Below, in pieces: positions 1-8,270 of a stretch of 64,000 nt of DNA. The translations under genes and the position numbers were made by a program. The DNA lies in assembly GCA_965230015.1 (NCBI GenBank), contig CBDDKF010000005.1, positions 1-64,000 of the forward strand. The letters run 5' to 3'. This DNA is from JABSQH01 sp965230015. Lineage in GTDB: Bacteria; Actinomycetota; Acidimicrobiia; Acidimicrobiales; Ilumatobacteraceae. Position 1 is the stretch's first letter; each line of letters begins with the position of its first letter. The notes beneath the pieces were generated by a model. It was not told the origin of the DNA. It searched no databases and worked only from the letters and a program-made list of their open reading frames with translations.

Positions 1-86
1 ACCACCCGTTGCCTACTCGCCCCGGCCATGGCTACCTCCGATCGCCCCGCGGGCGACCGGACGCAGTCGCCCGCCATCTCGAACGT

Positions 87-102
87 ACGCCTGCTCAGGC
101 GT
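87..102. terminator. Small hairpin in leading intergenic stretch
   Basis: A perfect 7-bp inverted repeat (ACGCCTG, loop CT, CAGGCGT) lies in the first 222 bases, which hold no gene that I can support. It may be the terminator of a gene lying left of the window. There is no T-run. Nothing else was recognised in bases 1-222. Confidence 0.25.
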
Positions 103-222
103 GGCGGGTACGGCCTTTCGTCACTTCCAGTCGTATCCAGGCTCATTGCGCCAGCCCGACCGCATCGCTCGCCAACCGTGCCGACAACTACCGTCGCTGC
201 CGCCAAGCGAATGGAGGCCGTG

Positions 223-507
223 ATGATCAAAGTCAGCGTGATGTACCCAAAGGGCGACGACACGACGTTCGACATCGAGTACTACAAGACGACGCACATG
301 GACATCGTCCAGAGGACGATGAAGCCCGCGAAGATCGAGGTCGACAGCGGCAACGACGGGCCCTACGTGGCCATCGGCCACCTGTACTTCGACTCGCCCG
401 AGGCGCTCGCCGACGGCATGGGCGGCGGCAACGAGGCGATGGCCGACATCGCCAACTTCACCAACGCGGCACCAGCGATGCAGGTGTCCGAGGTATTCGA
501 ACGCTGA
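223..507 (+). CDS. EthD-family small protein
   Basis: A 94-residue protein of the EthD/dimeric alpha-beta barrel family. The characteristic pattern is present: an MIKVSVMYP strand at the N-terminus, a YYKTTHMDIV helix start carrying the family His, and a C-terminal PYVAIGHLYF strand followed by the QVSEVFE end. Members are small cytoplasmic proteins found near oxidative degradation genes; the reaction is usually unknown. The ATG at 223 is chosen because a GGAGG lies 5 bases upstream and the family begins exactly there; an in-frame ATG at 211 overlaps that ribosome site. It converges on the PLP enzyme gene, with 11 bases between the stops. Family assignment is secure, function is not. Confidence 0.85.
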   Translation: MIKVSVMYPKGDDTTFDIEYYKTTHMDIVQRTMKPAKIEVDSGNDGPYVAIGHLYFDSPEALADGMGGGNEAMADIANFTNAAPAMQVSEVFER

Positions 508-518
508 ACCGGAGCGGG

Positions 519-1787
519 CTACTCGAGCGTGGCGTAGTTCGTCGACCGGTCGGCGGTGCGCTCGCCGACCACCGATGCAGTGCACTCGGCGAGATCGGTG
601 AGGTAGTCGTCGATCACACCGGTGTTCGTGTTCGAGATCGTGGAGTGCAAGCTGTCGGGCGGCGTTTGGCGGTCGTGGAACCATCCCCGCTCGAGGAGCG
701 CGTCGCCGAGCGCAAACATGTCGATCTCGGGCTGGAACGCCGGGTCGGCAGCGAGGGCGACGAGGTGGAACTGCCCATCGCCGAGCACCTGGATGCCGTC
801 GATGTCGGCCACTCCGGCGCGGAAGCGGTCGGCGTTCTCCAGTGTTTGCCGGGTGAGGTCGACGTACCCGTCGATGCCGAGGTGGGCGATCACCGCCCAC
901 GCACACGCCATCGGCAGGCCCGATCGCGTGCCCTGCATGTTCGGTGAGGCATAGAAACCGCCGAGCCATCCGTCGAACACGAACGTCTGGTACTTGCGCG
1001 ACTGCTTGGTGCGGTGCAGCACTACCGACACACCCTTAGGTGCGTAGCCGAGCTTGTGGATGTCGGCGGAGATCGTCGTGACGCCCGGAACGCGGAAGTC
1101 CCACGGCTTCACCTCGCGGCCGAGCATCTCGGCGAACGGCAAGACGAACCCACCCATACACGCGTCGACGTGGCAGTTGGCCCCAACCGACTCGGCCAAG
1201 GCGGCGATCGCCGGGATGTCGTCCTGCACGCCTTGGGGATACTGCGGCGCCGAGCCGACGACCACGGCGGTGTTCGGACCGACGAGCTCCGCCATGGCGT
1301 CGACATCGGCGGTCCAGTCGGCGCGCACGGGTGCCTTGCGCACGGTGAGCCCGAAGTTGTGCGCCGCCTTGTGGAACGCGGCGTGGGCTGACTCGGCGAG
1401 CACGATCTCGGGCTCGGTGATGCCCCGCTCGGCCGCAGCCCGCTCGCGTGCGGCGAGCACCGAGCACAGGATCGACTCGGTGCCGCCACTGGTCAAGAAC
1501 CCGGCAGCCGGCCCCTCCTCGAGGTCGCTGCCATGCAGCAAGTCGGCGGTCCAGTTGACCACTTCACGCTGGATCGCGCCGAGTGACGGGAAGGCCTGCG
1601 TGTTGAGCGCGTTCTCGTGGAGGTACAGCCGCGCCGCCTGGTCGGCCACCGCGTGCACACCCGGGCCGCCGTTGTAGACCATGCCGAAGGTCTTGCCGTC
1701 GGCCCAGCGCACGTCGTTGGCCCGCTTGTCGGTCAGCTCAGCGATCACGTCGTCGACGTCGCGCCCGGATTTGCCCAGTCCTGCCAT
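519..1787 (-). CDS. PLP-dependent decarboxylase/lyase, sphingosine-1-phosphate lyase-like
   Basis: A 422-residue fold-type I PLP enzyme of the group II decarboxylase / S1P-lyase branch. Visible motifs are SGGTES (100-105, phosphate binding), HVDAC (206-210, the Asp that pairs with the pyridine nitrogen) and SADIHKLGY with K245 as the Schiff-base lysine. NTQAFPS near residue 62 is typical of the S1P-lyase-like subgroup rather than of glutamate decarboxylases. Length fits bacterial homologues. It has no membrane anchor, so a cytoplasmic enzyme acting on a phosphorylated amino alcohol or an aromatic amino acid is plausible; substrate is not decidable here. It is divergent from the luciferase-like gene across a region with three hairpin repeats. 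Confidence 0.85.
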   Translation of the reverse strand: MAGLGKSGRDVDDVIAELTDKRANDVRWADGKTFGMVYNGGPGVHAVADQAARLYLHENALNTQAFPSLGAIQREVVNWTADLLHGSDLEEGPAAGFLTSGGTESILCSVLAARERAAAERGITEPEIVLAESAHAAFHKAAHNFGLTVRKAPVRADWTADVDAMAELVGPNTAVVVGSAPQYPQGVQDDIPAIAALAESVGANCHVDACMGGFVLPFAEMLGREVKPWDFRVPGVTTISADIHKLGYAPKGVSVVLHRTKQSRKYQTFVFDGWLGGFYASPNMQGTRSGLPMACAWAVIAHLGIDGYVDLTRQTLENADRFRAGVADIDGIQVLGDGQFHLVALAADPAFQPEIDMFALGDALLERGWFHDRQTPPDSLHSTISNTNTGVIDDYLTDLAECTASVVGERTADRSTNYATLE

Positions 1788-1833
1788 CGCCGCAGTCTCC
1801 CACGCGTCGCCATCACTCCCCGATCCGTGCCGC

Positions 1834-1876
1834 CGGTGAGCGAACGGGCTCCCTGTAGGGCCAGCTCCCTCACCGC
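1834..1876. repeat. Family A hairpin repeat, copy 1
   Basis: CGGTGAGCGAACGGGCTCC at the left and CCAGCTCCCTCACCG at the right form an inverted repeat closed by GGTGAG/CTCACC. Copy 2, 20 bases on, is almost identical. It lies in the 235-bp divergent region between the S1P-lyase-like gene and the luciferase-like gene. Confidence 0.7.
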
Positions 1877-1895
1877 AGTCGCTACTGCGTCCGTA

Positions 1896-1938
1896 GCGGT
1901 GAGCGAAAGGGCTCCATGTAGGCCAGCTCCCTCACCGC
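1896..1938. repeat. Family A hairpin repeat, copy 2
   Basis: Nearly identical to copy 1: CGGTGAGCGAAAGGGCTCC at one end, CCAGCTCCCTCACCGCA at the other, with one base fewer in the loop. It has the same orientation as copy 1. Confidence 0.7.
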
Positions 1939-1957
1939 AACGCTGATCCCGGCACCA

Positions 1958-2000
1958 CCGGTGAGGCACGCGGCTCCCCGTGGGCCGTTTCGCTCACCGC
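1958..2000. repeat. Family A hairpin repeat, copy 3
   Basis: A diverged copy: CGGTGAGGCACGCGGCTCC to TTTCGCTCACCGC. The closing stem GGTGAG/CTCACC is kept while the interior differs, as expected if the hairpin rather than the exact sequence is maintained. It ends 22 bases before the GTG start of the luciferase-like gene. Confidence 0.65.
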
Positions 2001-2022
2001 ACGGCGGTCACCGCGCCGTAGG

Positions 2023-2964
2023 GTGCCCGTCGTGCAGCTCTCCCAACTCCGTGTGTTCACCGAACCCCAGCAGGGCGCCTCGTACGACGACCTGCTCGCC
2101 GTTGCCCAACGCGCCGAGTCGCTCGGCTTCGATGCGTTCTTCCGCTCCGACCATTGGCTGAAGATGGGCGACGCCGACGGGCTTCCCGGCCCGACCGACG
2201 CGTGGGTGACGCTCGCCGGACTCGCCCGCGACACCGAGCGGATCCGACTTGGCACGCTGGTGACCTCGGCGACGTTCCGCTACCCGGGACCGCTCGCCAT
2301 CTCGGTGGCCCAGGTCGACCAGATGTCGAATGGCCGCGCCGAGCTGGGCCTCGGCGCCGGCTGGTACGAGCAAGAGCACACCGCATACGGGCTCCCCTTC
2401 CCGCCGTTAGGCGAGCGCTTCGATCGGCTCGAGGAGCAACTCGAGATCATCACGGGAATGTGGTCGACACCGGTCGGCGAGACGTTCTCGTTCGACGGCG
2501 CGCACTATCCCGTCGCCGACTCGCCTGCGCTTCCGAAACCAGCGCAGGAACGCGTACCGGTGATCATCGGCGGTGGCGGCCCGAAGCGCACACCTGCGCT
2601 CGCAGCTCGCTTCGCCACCGAGTTCAACACGCCGTTCGTGCCCCGCGACTTCTTCTCCGCTCAGGCCGATCGCGTGCGCGCCGCCTGCGAGACCATTGAT
2701 CGGGATCCAGGAGACATCGCGTTCTCGGCAGCATTGGTCGTATGTTGCGGTGCCGACGAGCAAGAGTTCCGTCGCCGGGCCGAAGCGATCGGGCGCGAAC
2801 CCGACGAATTGCGCACCAACGGCGCCGCCGGCACGCCGTCGGAGGTTGCCGACACGCTCGCCGCATGGAACGAGGCGGGCGCCGAACGGATCTACCTGCA
2901 GATGCTCGACCTGTCGGACCTCGACCATCTGGACCTGGTCGCCGCCGAGGTCGCCACTTCATAA
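2023..2964 (+). CDS. LLM-class F420-dependent oxidoreductase
   Basis: A 313-residue bacterial luciferase-like protein. Typical elements are AQRAESLGFDAFFRSDHW near the N-terminus, ERIRLGTLV, the LGLGAGWYEQEH loop and VPVIIGGGG before the C-terminal part. These mark the F420-dependent branch, which moves a hydride between reduced deazaflavin F420 and an unknown substrate in the cytoplasm. A CofC-type F420 biosynthesis gene lies at 20686-21294, so the cofactor is probably made. The GTG at 2023 follows a GTAGGG; a second in-frame GTG at 2032 is possible. Hairpin repeats of family A flank both sides of the gene. Substrate unknown. Confidence 0.88.
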   Translation: MPVVQLSQLRVFTEPQQGASYDDLLAVAQRAESLGFDAFFRSDHWLKMGDADGLPGPTDAWVTLAGLARDTERIRLGTLVTSATFRYPGPLAISVAQVDQMSNGRAELGLGAGWYEQEHTAYGLPFPPLGERFDRLEEQLEIITGMWSTPVGETFSFDGAHYPVADSPALPKPAQERVPVIIGGGGPKRTPALAARFATEFNTPFVPRDFFSAQADRVRAACETIDRDPGDIAFSAALVVCCGADEQEFRRRAEAIGREPDELRTNGAAGTPSEVADTLAAWNEAGAERIYLQMLDLSDLDHLDLVAAEVATS

Positions 2965-2984
2965 CCCGGCGCCATGGCCACCCG

Positions 2985-3025
2985 GCGGTGAGCAAACCCG
3001 CACATGGGTGGGTCTGGCTCACCGA
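2985..3025. repeat. Family A hairpin repeat, copy 4
   Basis: CGGTGAGCAAACCCGCACAT then GGTGGGTCTGGCTCACCG. Closing stem GGTGAGC/GCTCACC plus an inner ACCC/GGGT stem. The inner stem differs from copies 1-3 but still pairs. It sits just downstream of the luciferase-like gene. Confidence 0.65.
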
Positions 3026-3042
3026 TCGAATCCGTCCCACCC

Positions 3043-3079
3043 AGCGGTGAGCGACACCACCGTGGCTTTGGCTCACCAG
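3043..3079. repeat. Family A hairpin repeat, copy 5
   Basis: GCGGTGAGCGACACCACCG then TGGCTTTGGCTCACCAGTGG. Closing stem GGTGAGC/GCTCACC. It ends about 30 bases before the amidohydrolase ATG, so it could be a terminator for the upstream gene or part of the leader of the next. Confidence 0.6.
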
Positions 3080-3110
3080 TGGCTGGCACGGGCGTGCCTA
3101 TGGTGCGGAC

Positions 3111-4799
3111 ATGAGCGGAGCGCACCGGGGCACGAGCACGAGTTCAGCAGCACCAACGGTGGTGTATCCGGCGCGCACGATCGTCACCGGCAACCCGTCG
3201 AACCCGCGTGCCGAAGCGGTGGCCGTGCGCGAGGGAAAGGTGCTGGCTGCGGGCACCCTCGAGGAGTGCCAGGCCTGGGGGCCACACGTGATCGACGACC
3301 AGTTCGCCGATCTCGTGCTCACCCCGGGAATGATCGAAGCCCACGGACACACGCTGGAAGGGGCGTTCGCCTCACTCCCCTACGTTGGGTGGTTCGATCG
3401 GCACCGGGTGGACGGCGGCACCGCGCCCGGGATCCGCAGCTACGACGCGCTGCTCGACCGACTGCGTGAGCTCGACGCCGCGGAACCGGGAGCCACCGAG
3501 CCGCTCGTGGTCGGCGGATTCGACCCGATCTACTTCGAGGGCGAGGAACGGTTGACGTGTCATCACCTCGACGAGGTGTCGACCACCCGACCGATCTTCG
3601 TGTTCCACGCCAACGCCCACCTGGCCACCGTGAACACGGCGATGCTCAGTCGTCACGACATCACTCGCGACGCCACCACGCCCGGCGTCGCCCGCGACGC
3701 CAACGGCGAACCCAATGGCGAGTTGCAGGAACAGCCAGCGATGATGCTTGCTCGATCTGGACTCGGCGTCATCGCCCAGAAGATGAACGACCCGCAGTCG
3801 CTGCGCGACCTCGGTCAGATCTGCGCCAATCAGGGCGTGACGATGTTGTGCGACCTGTTGAGCCCAGGCCTCACCCGCCCCGACGAGCCTGCGAAGTGGC
3901 ACGACGTGGTCGACGATCCGGCGTTTCCCGCTCGTCTGCTCCAGCGCCACGTTGCGGCGATGGCCCCCGGCGAATTCGACTGGGAGGAGTCGGCGGAGCT
4001 ACTGGTGCGGCTCCGGGGGGACGACACCGACAAGTTGCGCACCGCCGGCATCAAGGTGGTGCTCGACGGTTCGATCCAGGGGTTCACGGCCAAGATGGAC
4101 TGGCCGGGCTACTACACCGGCACCGACCATGGGCTGTGGGTGGTCGCCCCCGACCAGCTCTACGACATCACCGCACCGTTCCATCGGCGTGGCATCAACA
4201 TCCACGTGCACTGCAACGGCGATCTCACGATCGACCTGTGGATCGACACGGTCGAGCGATTGCTACTGGAGCATCCATGGCTCGATCACCGCCACACGGT
4301 GCAGCACAGCCAGTTGACCACCGCGGCGCAGTTCCGGCGGATGGCCAAGCTCGGGATGTGCGCCAACATCTTCTCCAACCACATCTGGTACTGGGGCGAT
4401 CAGCATCACGACCTCACCGTTGGACCGGAACGAGCCCGACGACTCGAGCCGGCGGCAACTGCCGAGCGTGAAGGCGTCTCGTTCTCGCTGCACTCCGATG
4501 CCAACGTCACGCCGCTCGGCCACCTGCACGTGATGTGGTGTGCCGTCAACCGAGTCACTCCTTCGGGTCGCGTACTCGGGGAGTACGAACGGATCTCACC
4601 CGAACGAGCCCTCCAAGCCGTGACCCTCGATGCCGCCTACCAGCTCCATCTCGACCGCGAGTTCGGCACTATCGAGTGCGGCAAGGCCGCCGACTTCACC
4701 GTCCTCGGCGACGACCCACTTGCGATCGACCCGATGACGATTCGCGACATCCCCGTGTGGGGCACCGTCGTCGGCGGGACACCGTTCGCCGGGCGCTGA
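3111..4799 (+). CDS. Amidohydrolase family protein (YtcJ-like)
   Basis: A 562-residue metal-dependent hydrolase of the amidohydrolase-3 / YtcJ type. The N-terminal beta sandwich is followed by TPGMIEAHGHT, whose HxH supplies two metal ligands. Further ligand-region motifs are FHANAH, IHVHCNGD, HTVQHSQL and SLHSDANVTPLG with the conserved Asp. The C-terminus returns to the sandwich with GKAADFTVLGDDP, the usual family ending. Such enzymes hydrolyse C-N bonds in cytoplasm; the natural substrate of this subgroup is rarely known. It stands alone, converging on the secreted-protein gene with a 16-base gap. Confidence 0.87.
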   Translation: MSGAHRGTSTSSAAPTVVYPARTIVTGNPSNPRAEAVAVREGKVLAAGTLEECQAWGPHVIDDQFADLVLTPGMIEAHGHTLEGAFASLPYVGWFDRHRVDGGTAPGIRSYDALLDRLRELDAAEPGATEPLVVGGFDPIYFEGEERLTCHHLDEVSTTRPIFVFHANAHLATVNTAMLSRHDITRDATTPGVARDANGEPNGELQEQPAMMLARSGLGVIAQKMNDPQSLRDLGQICANQGVTMLCDLLSPGLTRPDEPAKWHDVVDDPAFPARLLQRHVAAMAPGEFDWEESAELLVRLRGDDTDKLRTAGIKVVLDGSIQGFTAKMDWPGYYTGTDHGLWVVAPDQLYDITAPFHRRGINIHVHCNGDLTIDLWIDTVERLLLEHPWLDHRHTVQHSQLTTAAQFRRMAKLGMCANIFSNHIWYWGDQHHDLTVGPERARRLEPAATAEREGVSFSLHSDANVTPLGHLHVMWCAVNRVTPSGRVLGEYERISPERALQAVTLDAAYQLHLDREFGTIECGKAADFTVLGDDPLAIDPMTIRDIPVWGTVVGGTPFAGR

Positions 4800-4815
4800 C
4801 GCTCGCTCGTCGCTC

Positions 4816-5901
4816 TCAGTCGGCGGTGAACACCGCCGTCATCGTGCGGCCGGAGACGAATCCACCACTGGTGTCGTCGCGTTGGCACACCATCACGAAC
4901 GTGGTCGGCACCCCCGCCGCCACCGAGAATCCTTTGGTTGCGCTCAACGTAGCTTCGTCGGCCGAGCGATCGGTCTCCGTCCACGCTGCTCCCGGTCCCT
5001 CCTTCCAGCTTCCAGGAGGGAGTTCGCCGTCCTTGAAGACCCCGCACCACAGCACCGCGCCGATGAAGAACGTCTGCGCCTGAGCCGAGTAGCTGAGCAT
5101 CACCTTCCCGTCGACGGGCGCAGTGAGGTTCAGTCGGAGCACCGTCAGCGGGTCATCGCTGACCTCGACGCCCTCGTCATCACTTGCCGACACGCTGAAC
5201 GCGGAGCGCGCCTCCACCGATCCGACGCGGCCGGACAAGGCGCCGGCCTCCGACTCAACGGCGGTGAGTCGCGATTCGTACTGCTCGTTGGCCGACCGCA
5301 CCTGTGCCTGCAACTCGCTGACCTGAGTGCGGAGCACGTCGAGATCGGTCGGGGTGTAGTAGCCGACCACGTCAGCAACAACATCGACGGTGCCGTTCTG
5401 GTTGAACAACTTGATCGCTCCGCCAGCGGACAGTTGTACGTCGACCTTGTTCGGCGTCGGCGACTGACCCGCCAACCAGTTGAGGTTCGAGGCCGTCGGC
5501 GTCGGCACGTCGGCAGGGAACAGCCGTAGATTCGACTGCGCCGTGCCATTGACGGCGGTGACGTTCATCGACACCGCAACCGCCTCCGCAGGAACGGCAC
5601 AGTCACCGACCGCACCGGTCACCTGCTGCGTGCGCACCGCAGCCTCGCCGCCGCCGACGGGCGACTTCAGCGAATCGTCCGGCGGCGCACCAGGTCGCGT
5701 GTCGAACAGCCGACACGGGGCGACGGGCACGAACGACGCGCCGTCTCCCGACGATGCGTCGACGTGCCACGCCGAGAGGGCGCCGATCGTTACCGCGGCG
5801 GCCACCGCGCCGCCGATGATGCGCCGACGACTTGCCGACCGGTGCCGATCAGCGTGCGCGGCGGGTAGGACAGATTCGTTGGTAGAAGCCATGAAGGCCA
5901 C
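4816..5901 (-). CDS. Secreted or anchored protein with a VPVAPCRLFDTR domain
   Basis: A 361-residue protein with a cytoplasmic Arg-rich start, one hydrophobic segment at about residues 28-46 and a long outside part. Residues about 57-175 carry FVPVAPCRLFDTRPG, VSMNVTAVNG, SNLRLFPA and ASNLNW, a domain I recall from many actinobacterial exported proteins but with no known activity. A short coiled coil rich in Glu and Gln follows (about 185-225), then a C-terminal beta-rich domain with two Cys that could form a disulphide. No catalytic motif is visible. It lies 69 bases downstream of the CobW-type gene on the same strand. Function unknown; surface structural role is a guess. Confidence 0.75.
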   Translation of the reverse strand: MAFMASTNESVLPAAHADRHRSASRRRIIGGAVAAAVTIGALSAWHVDASSGDGASFVPVAPCRLFDTRPGAPPDDSLKSPVGGGEAAVRTQQVTGAVGDCAVPAEAVAVSMNVTAVNGTAQSNLRLFPADVPTPTASNLNWLAGQSPTPNKVDVQLSAGGAIKLFNQNGTVDVVADVVGYYTPTDLDVLRTQVSELQAQVRSANEQYESRLTAVESEAGALSGRVGSVEARSAFSVSASDDEGVEVSDDPLTVLRLNLTAPVDGKVMLSYSAQAQTFFIGAVLWCGVFKDGELPPGSWKEGPGAAWTETDRSADEATLSATKGFSVAAGVPTTFVMVCQRDDTSGGFVSGRTMTAVFTAD

Positions 5902-5970
5902 GATGACGGAGGTCGGCCACGACGTCCTGGAGGCGATGTGGAGAAAGCCTGGAGTCCAGGGTGAGCCGAG

Positions 5971-6828
5971 TCACCAAGGGCGGATCGAGATCGACACGAT
6001 CGTCGACTCGTCGATCACGGCGTTGCTCGAGCTCACCTCGGTGGCGCGGCCGACGCGCTGCACCTCGACAACCGAACCATCGTCGAGGCGCACGATCCCC
6101 TTGGCCCGCACCACCTCGGACCCGAACGCGCCGAGGCGTTCGTCGAGCGCCGCCCGGGAGATCGGTTCGGTACACCGCCACGTCGACGTCGTGTACTGAT
6201 CGCCATGATGGTGAGTCGCCGAGTCGCGGGTGTTGCGAGGCTCGTCGATCAGGAGCGCATCACTCAGCGTCACGTCGCCGCGCACCGCCGTAGTGACTGG
6301 AGCCGCGCTCACCGACGCAACCACGTCTCGCGCGGCGGCGAGCCCGTCGGCATCGACCAGGTCGGCGTGGGTGAGCACGATCAGATCAGCGCCCGACAGC
6401 TGTCGGCGGACCTCGCCGGCAACGTAGCGATCGTTCACGAGGTCGCGAATCGATGGAGCGGCGGCGAGGACCACCACACCTCCAGGGCGGAATGGTGGCA
6501 CCGTGCCCCAATGGCCGACCACCGATGGATCGGCCACACCGCTCGCCTCGATCAGCACCTGGTCGATCGCCATCGCGCTGACCCGTTCGAGGGCGATGGC
6601 CAAGCCGTCGGCCACGGTGCAACACACGCAGCCGTTCGGCAGGTTGACCACGCCATCGTGCACGGTGTCGAGCAGTGCGCTGTCGATGCCGACCTCGCCG
6701 AAATCGTTGACGATCACCCCGAACCGCCGCTCGCGGGCATCGGTGAGCACACGGTTGAGCAGCGTCGTCTTGCCAGCGCCGAGGTACCCGCCGATCACCG
6801 TCAGCGGGATCCTCGACGATCCGCTCAT
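5971..6828 (-). CDS. CobW/HypB/UreG-family metallochaperone GTPase
   Basis: A 285-residue P-loop GTPase of the COG0523 group. GGYLGAGKTTLLNRVL is the P-loop, FGEVGID the switch region, and NGCVCC (about 65-70) is the family CxCC metal-binding motif. THADLVDA replaces the usual NKxD base-recognition element. The C-terminal domain is short and contains a HHHGDQ stretch that could bind metal. Members deliver zinc, cobalt or other metals to client enzymes using GTP. Its ATG overlaps the stop of the upstream beta-lactamase-fold gene (ATGA), so the two are one transcript. The client cannot be told from this window. Confidence 0.87.
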   Translation of the reverse strand: MSGSSRIPLTVIGGYLGAGKTTLLNRVLTDARERRFGVIVNDFGEVGIDSALLDTVHDGVVNLPNGCVCCTVADGLAIALERVSAMAIDQVLIEASGVADPSVVGHWGTVPPFRPGGVVVLAAAPSIRDLVNDRYVAGEVRRQLSGADLIVLTHADLVDADGLAAARDVVASVSAAPVTTAVRGDVTLSDALLIDEPRNTRDSATHHHGDQYTTSTWRCTEPISRAALDERLGAFGSEVVRAKGIVRLDDGSVVEVQRVGRATEVSSSNAVIDESTIVSISIRPW

Positions 6829-8102
6829 CAGGCGAACACAAAGCCGCCGGCGGCGAAGGCCCGATCGACCATCGCTCGCAGGTTCGACGACTCACTCGGC
6901 GTGGAACCGGCGACGAGCACCGCCCACGTGACGCCGTCGTTGCGGTTGAGCACCATGGCGTGGGTGCTCTCCAACGTGCCGGTGTGGCCGTGCACCCCAC
7001 CGCCGTAGAGCAACAGTCCCATGCCGTACCCACGGTCGCCGCCACCGGTACCGCTGGTGCGCATCATCGCTACCGACGGCGCCGTGAGCGGCTTCCAACC
7101 CGGCTTCGACAGATCGAGACTGTCGAGAATGGTCACGATGTCGCCGGCAGTGGCCACCCACGCGCCTGCGCCGCCCAGCGCCTCCATGTAGTTGCGGCCC
7201 TCGGTGGTGTAGTGCTCGATCTCACCCGGACCGGGGTCGTAGGTGGGAGCGATGCGCATCCCCGAGATACCGAGCGGGGTGAGCAGCCGCTCGTACACGA
7301 CCTCTTCGTAGCGCTGCCCGGTGAGCTGCTCGATGAGCATCCCGAGCACGCAGTAGTTCATGTTGCTGTAGTCGTAGCCGTTGCCACCGATCGGACCGGT
7401 GAGTCCCGCCGCCGCGGCTTGCGGACACGCCCACACGCGGTTGGAGAAGAACACCGACTGCGACTGCGGGAAGCCCGACGTGTGGGTGAGCAACTGGCGC
7501 ACCGTGATCGCCGACGCCCGCGTGGACGGGTTGGTGATGCCGACGTATTCGGCGATGCGCGCCCCGACCGGCTCATCGAGTCCGATGAGGCCATCCTCGA
7601 CGAGCTGCATCGTGGTGATCGCCGTGATGGTTTTGCTGATGCTGGCCACGCGAAATCGATCGTCGTTATCGGCGGGCTCGATCGACTCGGGTGCTTGCCG
7701 GCCGAGCGTTTCCTCGTGGACGAGCTCGCCGTTGATCGCGACGGCAACCGACAGGGCCTGCGAGCCCCCACCCAAGATTTCGTCGCGCAGCGAGGCGTCG
7801 AACGCGGCCCATCCGGTCAGCGCCGGAACGGTCGACGTGGGTACGACCGGGCGGGCGGCCGCACCATCGTCGGCCAGCTGGCCTTCGTCGGCAACTCCCG
7901 CCGCAGCGGCTCCGTCGGCAACGACGACCGCCGAGGCGGGCTGCTCGGCTGCCGGCGCAGCGGCCTCGGCAGCGACGGGATCGGCACCATCCGCGCTGTC
8001 GTGGTTGCGATCGACCAGACTGCATGACGTCAGCGCGAGCACGCCGACGAGCGCAGCGCCAGCGACGGACACCCGTCGGCGAGCGCGCGCGTGCACAGAC
8101 AT
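6828..8102 (-). CDS. Serine hydrolase, class C beta-lactamase / DD-peptidase fold, lipoprotein
   Basis: A 424-residue exported lipoprotein. The signal peptide ends in LALTSC, making C27 the lipidated residue. A 65-residue Ala/Asp-rich linker follows, then the penicillin-binding fold: SISK with S154 as nucleophile and K157 as base, Y245-S-N247, and HGHTG near residue 375 in place of KTG. This HxG version is common in the esterase / D-aminopeptidase-like members rather than true beta-lactamases. It acts outside the membrane, perhaps on peptidoglycan peptides or an ester. It is the first gene of a two-gene operon with the CobW-type GTPase. Confidence 0.87.
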   Translation of the reverse strand: MSVHARARRRVSVAGAALVGVLALTSCSLVDRNHDSADGADPVAAEAAAPAAEQPASAVVVADGAAAAGVADEGQLADDGAAARPVVPTSTVPALTGWAAFDASLRDEILGGGSQALSVAVAINGELVHEETLGRQAPESIEPADNDDRFRVASISKTITAITTMQLVEDGLIGLDEPVGARIAEYVGITNPSTRASAITVRQLLTHTSGFPQSQSVFFSNRVWACPQAAAAGLTGPIGGNGYDYSNMNYCVLGMLIEQLTGQRYEEVVYERLLTPLGISGMRIAPTYDPGPGEIEHYTTEGRNYMEALGGAGAWVATAGDIVTILDSLDLSKPGWKPLTAPSVAMMRTSGTGGGDRGYGMGLLLYGGGVHGHTGTLESTHAMVLNRNDGVTWAVLVAGSTPSESSNLRAMVDRAFAAGGFVFA

Positions 8103-8270
8103 CCCTACAGTTTGACCGCAGATCGCGCGAACACCACCATCGGTCGTGACCGGTTGTCACACAGGCGGACGAAAAGCGCACGGTTTGCCACGGTGCGCGG
8201 CCGCCTCATGAGTGTCTAGTTGACCGTGACCCTCGAGCGATTCTTGATGCTTGGACGCTGCAACGCTCGG

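Noticed and set aside
1834..3079. Repeats of family A as a CRISPR array
   Set aside because: Units are hairpins of varied length with irregular spacing and a gene between them; no constant-length spacers and no cas genes.
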